Under the pieces are notes generated by a model. That model ran no database searches and was not told where the DNA came from. It worked only from the letters and a program-made list of their open reading frames with translations. Source: DATJOQ01 sp050010455 (GTDB lineage Bacteria > Desulfobacterota > Binatia > Binatales > Binataceae). From it: a DNA stretch of 10,014 nt. Numbering within the stretch: the first letter of the stretch is position 1; every line of letters starts with the position of its first letter. Both the position numbers and the translations under genes were made by a program. Below are positions 4,916-10,014 of the stretch, piece after piece. The DNA is taken from the NCBI GenBank assembly GCA_050010455.1, contig JBEKLA010000152.1, positions 1 through 10,014 on the forward strand, given 5' to 3'.

Positions 4916-7576
4916 ATGATGGAAGCGCTTGAAGATCTGGATCCTGAAGAAACCGGCGAGTGGCTGGATTCGCTCGAGGCGATGATCGACGCGGAAGGTG
5001 TCGATCGCGCCCATTTCATACTGGAAAATCTGATCGGGAAGGCCCGAGAACGAGGAGCCTTCCTGCCCTACAACGCCAATACGCCTTACGTAAACACGAT
5101 TCCGGTCGACCGCCAGCCGCACTATCCCGGCGACCGCGAGATCGAGCGGCGGATCAGCTCGATCGTGCGATGGAATGCGCTCGCGATGGTGGTGCGCGCC
5201 AACAAGGAATCGTCAGAACTGGGTGGGCATATCGCGACCTTCCAATCGGCCGCGACGCTCTACGATATCGGCTTCAATCACTTCTGGCGGGCGCCGAGCG
5301 ACAACCACGGCGGCGACATTATCTATACCCAGGGACACTCATCCCCCGGCATCTATGCGCGCGCTTTCGTCGAGGGGCGCATCACCGAGGACCAGTTGCT
5401 GAACTTCCGCCGCGAGGTCGACGGCAAGGGGTTGTCGTCGTATCCGCATCCGTGGCTGATGCCGGATTTTTGGCAATTCGCCACCGTATCGATGGGGCTC
5501 GGGCCGATGATGGCGATCTACCAGGCCCGTTTCATGAAGTACTTGCAAGGGCGCGGCCTCGCCGACGCCGGCGATCGCAAAGTGTGGTGCTTCGTCGGCG
5601 ACGGCGAGATGGACGAGCCGGAATCGCTGGGCGCGATTTCGCTCGCGGCGCGGGAGCGCCTCGACAACCTGATCTTCGTGGTCAACTGCAATCTTCAGCG
5701 CCTCGACGGTCCGGTGCGCGGCAACGGCAAGATTATCCAGGAACTCGAAGCGGATTTTCGCGGCGCCGGATGGAACGTGATCAAGGTCATCTGGGGCAGC
5801 AACTGGGACGCGCTGCTCGCGCGCGACAAGCTCGGATTGCTGCGCAAGCGGATGGAAGAGTGCGTCGACGGCGAGTACCAGACGTTCAAGGCGCGCGACG
5901 GCGCCTACGTGCGCAAGGAGTTTTTCGCCAAATATCCGGAACTGCTCGACATGGTATCCGGCATGACCGACGAGGAAGTCTGGCAACTGCGGCGCGGCGG
6001 CCACGATCCGCTCAAGGTTTACGCCGCCTACTCTGCCGCCGTCAGCCATCGCGGCGAGCCCACCGTGATTCTCGCCAAAACCATCAAGGGCTATGGGATG
6101 GGCGCGGCCGGCGAGGGCATGAACATCACCCATCAGCAGAAGAAGATGGGGTTAGAGGAGCTAAAGGCCTTTCGCGATCGCTTCAAGATCCCGGTGCCCG
6201 ACGATCAGATCGCCGAGGTTCCGATCTATCGGCCGCTTGAGGACAGTATCGAAATCAAGTACCTCAAGGAGCGCCGCGCGGCGCTCGGTGGCGGTATCCC
6301 GCATCGCCGGCGCCGATCGGATTCGATCGAGGTGCCGCCGCTTTCGGCTTTCGAAGCGCAGCTCAAGAGCACGGAGGCGCGCGAGAATTCAACCACGATG
6401 GCGTTCGTGCGCATCCTGTCCACGTTGGTGCGCGACAAGAATATCGGCAAACGCGTCGTGCCGATCGTGCCCGACGAATCGCGCACTTTCGGAATGGACG
6501 CGATGTTCCGGCAGCTCGGAATCTTCTCGCAGGTCGGCCAACTCTACAAACCCGAGGATGCCGGCCAGCTCCTGTTCTACCGCGAGCATCAGCAGGGCCA
6601 GATCCTGCAAGAAGGCATCAACGAGGCCGGGGCGATGTCGTCGTGGATCGCGGCGGCGACTTCCTACAGCACGCATAATCTGCCGATGATCCCGTTCTAC
6701 ATTTTCTATTCGATGTTCGGGTTTCAGCGCGTCGGCGATCTGGCGTGGGCATCCGGTGACATGCGATGCCGCGGCTTCCTGCTCGGTGGAACTTCGGGCC
6801 GCACCACGCTCAACGGCGAAGGATTGCAGCACGCTGACGGCCACAGCCACGTCCTGGCTTCGGTCATTCCCAACTGCGTAGCGTACGATCCGACGTTCGC
6901 GTACGAACTCGCGGTGATCATTCAGGAGGGGTTGCGCCGGATGCTCACCGAACAGGAAGACGTTTTTTATTACATCACCCTGATGAACGAAAACTACGCC
7001 CATCCCGCGATGCCCGAAGGCTCGCGCGAAGGGATTCTCAAGGGCATGTACCTGTTCCAGGACGGCGGCGATTCGAAGTCGCCGCGAGTGCAACTGCTCG
7101 GCTCGGGAACAATCCTGCGCGAGGCGATCGCGGCAGCCGATCTGCTCAGGAACGACTTTGACGTCGTGGCCGACGTGTGGAGCGTGCCGAGCTTCACTGA
7201 GCTCAGGCGCGAAGGGCTCGAAGTCGAGCGCTGGAACATGCTGCATCCCACCAGCCCGCAAAAACGCAGCTACGTCGAGGAGTGCCTGGCGGCCCGAACC
7301 GGCCCGGTGATCGCGGTCACCGACTATATCAAGGCGTTTGCCGATCAGATTCGGCCGTACGTCCCGAAGCGCTATCGCGTGCTCGGCACCGACGGCTTCG
7401 GACGCAGCGATTATCGCAAACGGCTGCGCAGCTTCTTCGAGGTCGATCGCTACTACGTCGCGCTCGCGGCGCTCAAGGCCCTGGCCGACGAAGAGCAGAT
7501 ACCAGGCTCCAGGGTCGAGGCCGCGATCAAGAAGTACAATATCGATCCCGAAAAGCCCTATCCTCCAAGGGGTTGA
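4916..7576 (+). CDS. aceE: Pyruvate dehydrogenase E1 component, homodimeric type
   Basis: This 886-residue protein is collinear with E. coli AceE (about 887 residues). It uses thiamine diphosphate to decarboxylate pyruvate and passes the acetyl group to the lipoyl arm of E2 in the cytoplasmic pyruvate dehydrogenase complex. The N-terminal thiamine-diphosphate/Mg region has GGHIATFQSAATLYD (His equivalent to E. coli H106), QGHSSPGIYARAF (H142 equivalent), GDGEMDEPE at 228-236, and NCNLQRLDG with Asn257 and Asn259. The mobile-loop His is His406 in NITHQ. The middle domain has QEGINEAGA with Glu570, equivalent to the activating Glu571, followed by the conserved SYSTHNLPMIPFYIFYSMFG region. The C-terminal domain carries LGTDGFGRSD. 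Two adjacent ATGs (4916, 4919) are possible. GGAG at 4905-4908 is seven bases from 4916, which favours the first. aceF follows after nine bases, so the two are almost certainly one transcript. No residue I could check is missing. Confidence 0.98.
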   Translation: MMEALEDLDPEETGEWLDSLEAMIDAEGVDRAHFILENLIGKARERGAFLPYNANTPYVNTIPVDRQPHYPGDREIERRISSIVRWNALAMVVRANKESSELGGHIATFQSAATLYDIGFNHFWRAPSDNHGGDIIYTQGHSSPGIYARAFVEGRITEDQLLNFRREVDGKGLSSYPHPWLMPDFWQFATVSMGLGPMMAIYQARFMKYLQGRGLADAGDRKVWCFVGDGEMDEPESLGAISLAARERLDNLIFVVNCNLQRLDGPVRGNGKIIQELEADFRGAGWNVIKVIWGSNWDALLARDKLGLLRKRMEECVDGEYQTFKARDGAYVRKEFFAKYPELLDMVSGMTDEEVWQLRRGGHDPLKVYAAYSAAVSHRGEPTVILAKTIKGYGMGAAGEGMNITHQQKKMGLEELKAFRDRFKIPVPDDQIAEVPIYRPLEDSIEIKYLKERRAALGGGIPHRRRRSDSIEVPPLSAFEAQLKSTEARENSTTMAFVRILSTLVRDKNIGKRVVPIVPDESRTFGMDAMFRQLGIFSQVGQLYKPEDAGQLLFYREHQQGQILQEGINEAGAMSSWIAAATSYSTHNLPMIPFYIFYSMFGFQRVGDLAWASGDMRCRGFLLGGTSGRTTLNGEGLQHADGHSHVLASVIPNCVAYDPTFAYELAVIIQEGLRRMLTEQEDVFYYITLMNENYAHPAMPEGSREGILKGMYLFQDGGDSKSPRVQLLGSGTILREAIAAADLLRNDFDVVADVWSVPSFTELRREGLEVERWNMLHPTSPQKRSYVEECLAARTGPVIAVTDYIKAFADQIRPYVPKRYRVLGTDGFGRSDYRKRLRSFFEVDRYYVALAALKALADEEQIPGSRVEAAIKKYNIDPEKPYPPRG

Positions 7577-7585
7577 TGCAAGCTC

Positions 7586-8896
7586 ATGGCAACGCTGGTT
7601 GATATCAAGATTCCAGACATCGGCGACTTCAAGGATGTCGAAGTCGTCGAGGTGATGGTGAAGCTTGGGGACACGATAGGCGTCGACGCTCCGTTGGTGG
7701 CGATCGAGTCCGACAAGGCGACAATTGAAGTACCCGCGCCGCAAGCCGGAGTGGTCAGGGAAATCAAGGTAAAGGTTGGCGACAAGGTTTCGGAAGGCTC
7801 CTCGATCGTAGCGATCGAACCCGAAGGCGCCGCCGAAGCCGTCGCTGCCGACGGCGCATCCAATCCGCCGCCCCAACCGTCGCCTATGCGCGTAACGGAG
7901 CCTGCGAAGACGCTGGCTCCGGCTCAGCCGTCAGCCGCGCAATCGCCCGATACCGTAGCGCCGGCGGTTTCGGCGGCGCCGCAATCCGCGCTGAAGCCGC
8001 ATGCGAGTCCGTCGGTGCGGAAGTTCGCGCGCGAGCTCGGCGTCGATCTCAGCCGCGTCAACGGAAGCGGCCTAAACGGCCGCATCTTCAGAGAGGACGT
8101 ACAACGATTCGTCAAGAACGCGTTCGCCACCCCTGCCGCGACGGCGGCGGGCGCTGCCGCTCCGTTCGACTTGCTCTCCTGGCCCAAAATCGATTTCGCG
8201 CAGTTCGGGCCGATCGAGTCCAAGCCGCTTTCGCGTATCCGCAAGATCGCGAAGGCGAACCTCGCGCGCAACTGGGTGATGATTCCGCACGTCACCCAGT
8301 TCGACGAAGCCGACGTTACCGAGCTCGAAGCGTTCCGCAAGGAAATCAATCAGGCGCATCAGGACAAGGGCGTTCGGGTGACGATACTCGCGTTCATCCT
8401 GAAGGCGCTGGTTGCCGCTCTGACCGAGTTTCCCGAGTTCAACTCGTCGCTCGATGGCGACAACCTGATCCTGAAGAAGTATTTCCATCTGGCCTTTGCT
8501 GCCGACACGCCCGAAGGCCTGGTGGTTCCGGTGGTGCGCGACGTCGACACCAAGGGCGTGATCGAGATCGCGCGCGAGATGGGCGAGCTATCCGCGCGGG
8601 CGCGCGCGGGCAAGCTCAAACCCGCCGATATTCAGGGCGGATGCTTCACCGTGTCGAGCCTGGGAGGTATCGGAGGCACCACGTTCACGCCGATTATCAA
8701 CGCGCCCGAGGTGGCGATTCTCGGCGTGTCGAAGGCCACGTACAAGCCGGTCTATCGCGACGGCGCGTTCGTGCCGCGCCTGATGCTGCCGTTGTCGCTC
8801 GCGTATGACCATCGCGTGATCGATGGCGCGACGGCCGCGCGGTTCATCACGTTTCTCGGCAAGGTGCTCGCCGACATGCGCCGCGCTCTGCTGTGA
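7586..8896 (+). CDS. aceF: Dihydrolipoyllysine acetyltransferase, pyruvate dehydrogenase E2
   Basis: The 436-residue protein forms the core of the pyruvate dehydrogenase complex and moves the acetyl group from lipoamide to CoA. Residues 2-78 are a single lipoyl domain with the modified lysine Lys44 in ESDKATIEVPAP. Residues 80-138 are a flexible Pro/Ala-rich linker. Residues 140-176 are the peripheral-subunit-binding domain (SPSVRKFARELGVDLSRVNG, then GRIFREDV). Residues from about 213 form the catalytic domain, with NWVMIPHVTQFDEADVTELE and the active site H409-R-V-I-D413-G. LLSWPKIDFAQFGPIE before the catalytic domain matches the proteobacterial AceF type that partners homodimeric E1. One lipoyl domain instead of the three in E. 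coli makes it short but normal for many bacteria. It starts nine bases after aceE. AAGGGG at 7567-7572 is rather far (13 nt) from the ATG, so translational coupling is likely. No lpd gene follows. Confidence 0.97.
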   Translation: MATLVDIKIPDIGDFKDVEVVEVMVKLGDTIGVDAPLVAIESDKATIEVPAPQAGVVREIKVKVGDKVSEGSSIVAIEPEGAAEAVAADGASNPPPQPSPMRVTEPAKTLAPAQPSAAQSPDTVAPAVSAAPQSALKPHASPSVRKFARELGVDLSRVNGSGLNGRIFREDVQRFVKNAFATPAATAAGAAAPFDLLSWPKIDFAQFGPIESKPLSRIRKIAKANLARNWVMIPHVTQFDEADVTELEAFRKEINQAHQDKGVRVTILAFILKALVAALTEFPEFNSSLDGDNLILKKYFHLAFAADTPEGLVVPVVRDVDTKGVIEIAREMGELSARARAGKLKPADIQGGCFTVSSLGGIGGTTFTPIINAPEVAILGVSKATYKPVYRDGAFVPRLMLPLSLAYDHRVIDGATAARFITFLGKVLADMRRALL

Positions 8897-8982
8897 GCGG
8901 AGCCGCTCTTAGCGAAAATCAGATCGCGCCAATATTGATGATGCACGCCTCGTGCGGAACGACTGGCGGTTGCCCGCTTCTA

Positions 8983-10014
8983 TCAGTTCAACGCAGGGAG
9001 CGGAATCGTCACAGTGTCGTAGACCGTAATTCTAGGACCATAAGCGGCTTGAAAGATCCCAATACCCTCGGCAGGTCTAATCAGGTTGGTGCGATCAAAG
9101 ATGTTCAGCAGCGTGATCCGGTTTGTCACTTCGCCGACGTGCGGCAACGCGAAGCTTCTCTGCGCGCTGAGGTCAGCCTGGACGACGTGCGGTAGCGATT
9201 TCAAATCGGCAAAGCCTCCCCGCAACCCGCTGCTATAAAGAGCGTCAATGCTAAAGAGGTATAATTTCCAGCGATAGGTAATCCCGCCTGAGGCGCCGTA
9301 AAGCGGCTGATGATCGAGCACGATATAGTGCCGGTTTATGTACCCTAATTCCTCAGGATCGAAGTTGAACTGCCCGGTCGCTACACCTTTCTGCATGTTC
9401 CTGCCGATAGTGCTGCTGGCATGAATTGAGAGATCTTTCGCATTGTACGTAATCGCGGTCTCCGTGCCCCAGATGTAACCGTGCTTGTAGTTGAAGGGTG
9501 CGAAAATCGGCACTACCCCAAACTGTCCCGTATCGAGGTAGTGGTGTGTGTATTCATAATACACATCTTCCGAGACCGTGACGTGTTTAGTTAGTTGATG
9601 GACTAGACCGGCATCCCACTCGTAATCGTCTTCGGTTTCAGGCGTGACCGTGCCAGTTCCCGCCAAGCCCGTGGTGCCGACGAACGCTGCCGGGGCGCCA
9701 GGCGAGATTCCCTGCAAGCTCGGCACCTGCATATACCGGGCGAACCCGGCGTGGAGGGTGGTGTCGGGTCGTGGCAAATACACCAGATTGATCGTCGGAT
9801 CGATCTGATTATTGTAGGTAAAGCCGCTCAAGCGATCCCAGCGCACGCCGACATTGGCGCGTAGTTTCTCAGTGATCTGCCACGTGTCTTGTAGATAGAT
9901 GCCGGATAGCAGATTGATCTTGTTGGCATTGTTTATTACTCGGACGGGCGTGAAAGGAGGCTCCTGATTGCCCGCGGAATCAACTTTGAACACCAGCGAG
10001 TTGTCATCCGCTTC
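8983..10014 (-). CDS. TonB-dependent receptor, C-terminal beta-barrel part
   Basis: The frame is open from the window edge to a stop at 8983-8985, giving 343 visible residues. The 5' part lies beyond the window, so the signal peptide, TonB box and plug domain are not seen. The visible part shows outer-membrane barrel strands. YLQDTWQITEKLRANVGVRWD is the common strand pair of TonB receptors (seen in two pieces). It is followed by NLVYLPRPDTTLHAGFARYM, then TPETEDDYEWDAGLVHQL, the usual segment introducing the paired strands. Near the end VTNRITLLNIFDRTNLIR and the final strand YGPRITVYDTVTIPL are typical. The protein takes up a scarce ligand through the outer membrane using TonB energy. The ligand, such as an iron or cobalamin complex or a sugar, cannot be deduced from this portion. 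The last residue is Asn rather than the usual aromatic. It converges on aceF and is probably unrelated to it. Confidence 0.88.
   Translation of the reverse strand, partial: EADDNSLVFKVDSAGNQEPPFTPVRVINNANKINLLSGIYLQDTWQITEKLRANVGVRWDRLSGFTYNNQIDPTINLVYLPRPDTTLHAGFARYMQVPSLQGISPGAPAAFVGTTGLAGTGTVTPETEDDYEWDAGLVHQLTKHVTVSEDVYYEYTHHYLDTGQFGVVPIFAPFNYKHGYIWGTETAITYNAKDLSIHASSTIGRNMQKGVATGQFNFDPEELGYINRHYIVLDHQPLYGASGGITYRWKLYLFSIDALYSSGLRGGFADLKSLPHVVQADLSAQRSFALPHVGEVTNRITLLNIFDRTNLIRPAEGIGIFQAAYGPRITVYDTVTIPLPALN

Noticed and set aside
5339..6133. Long minus-strand open frame inside aceE
   Set aside because: It is the antisense shadow of a well-conserved coding sequence in GC-rich DNA, and its translation resembles no family.
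6389..7876. 495-codon minus-strand open frame across aceE and aceF
   Set aside because: It covers two certain genes on the other strand. Its His/Arg/Asp-rich composition is typical of antisense frames.
8895..8908. GAGCG-GAGC-CGCTC hairpin at the aceF stop as a terminator
   Set aside because: Only five pairs, it overlaps the stop codon and has no T-run.
1..10014. CRISPR array or defence cassette
   Set aside because: No regularly spaced repeats and no nuclease, helicase or toxin-antitoxin-like genes were found; the only repeats are two-copy.

Overview
The window is about 10 kb of GC-rich bacterial chromosome. A homodimeric proteobacterial-type pyruvate dehydrogenase E1 next to an AceF-like E2, an F420-type luciferase-like oxidoreductase, a TonB-dependent outer-membrane receptor and exported SYLF-type proteins point to a Gram-negative, probably uncultured soil or sediment lineage. 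A Binatota, Desulfobacterota-like or Acidobacteriota-like organism would fit. That placement is inferred from gene content only and is weak.

Left part (1-1945): an insertion-sequence graveyard. It opens with the C-terminal end of a DDE/integrase-core transposase on the + strand. An AT-rich gap follows, then a tiny 48-residue Gly-rich membrane protein resembling DUF3309. After about 300 bp with no credible gene comes a second transposase on the - strand. This one carries two frameshifts and lacks the DDE catalytic core. A near-perfect 18-bp inverted repeat (708-725 and 1736-1753) brackets the remnant and may mark old element ends.

Middle part (1946-4648): a complete LLM-class (F420-type) oxidoreductase on +, then a perfect 12-bp hairpin, then a convergent exported SYLF/YSC84 protein on -. 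Divergent from the SYLF gene is a small exported protein of unknown function with a predicted beta-rich body. A tRNA-Lys(TTT) with encoded CCA lies on - just before the pyruvate dehydrogenase genes.

Right part (4916-8896): aceE and aceF, 9 nt apart on +, form the core of a pyruvate dehydrogenase operon that converts pyruvate to acetyl-CoA. All the E1 active-site positions I could place by comparison with E. coli AceE are present, as are the E2 lipoyl lysine and the HxxxDG catalytic motif. No E3 (lpd) gene follows. Instead a convergent TonB-dependent receptor, truncated by the window edge, occupies the - strand from 8983.

I do not see a novel defence, CRISPR or biosynthetic system. The points most worth a second look are the IS remnant with its bracketing inverted repeat, the tRNA-Lys precursor whose leader can pair with its CCA end, the small membrane-protein gene, and the divergent SYLF/exported-protein pair.
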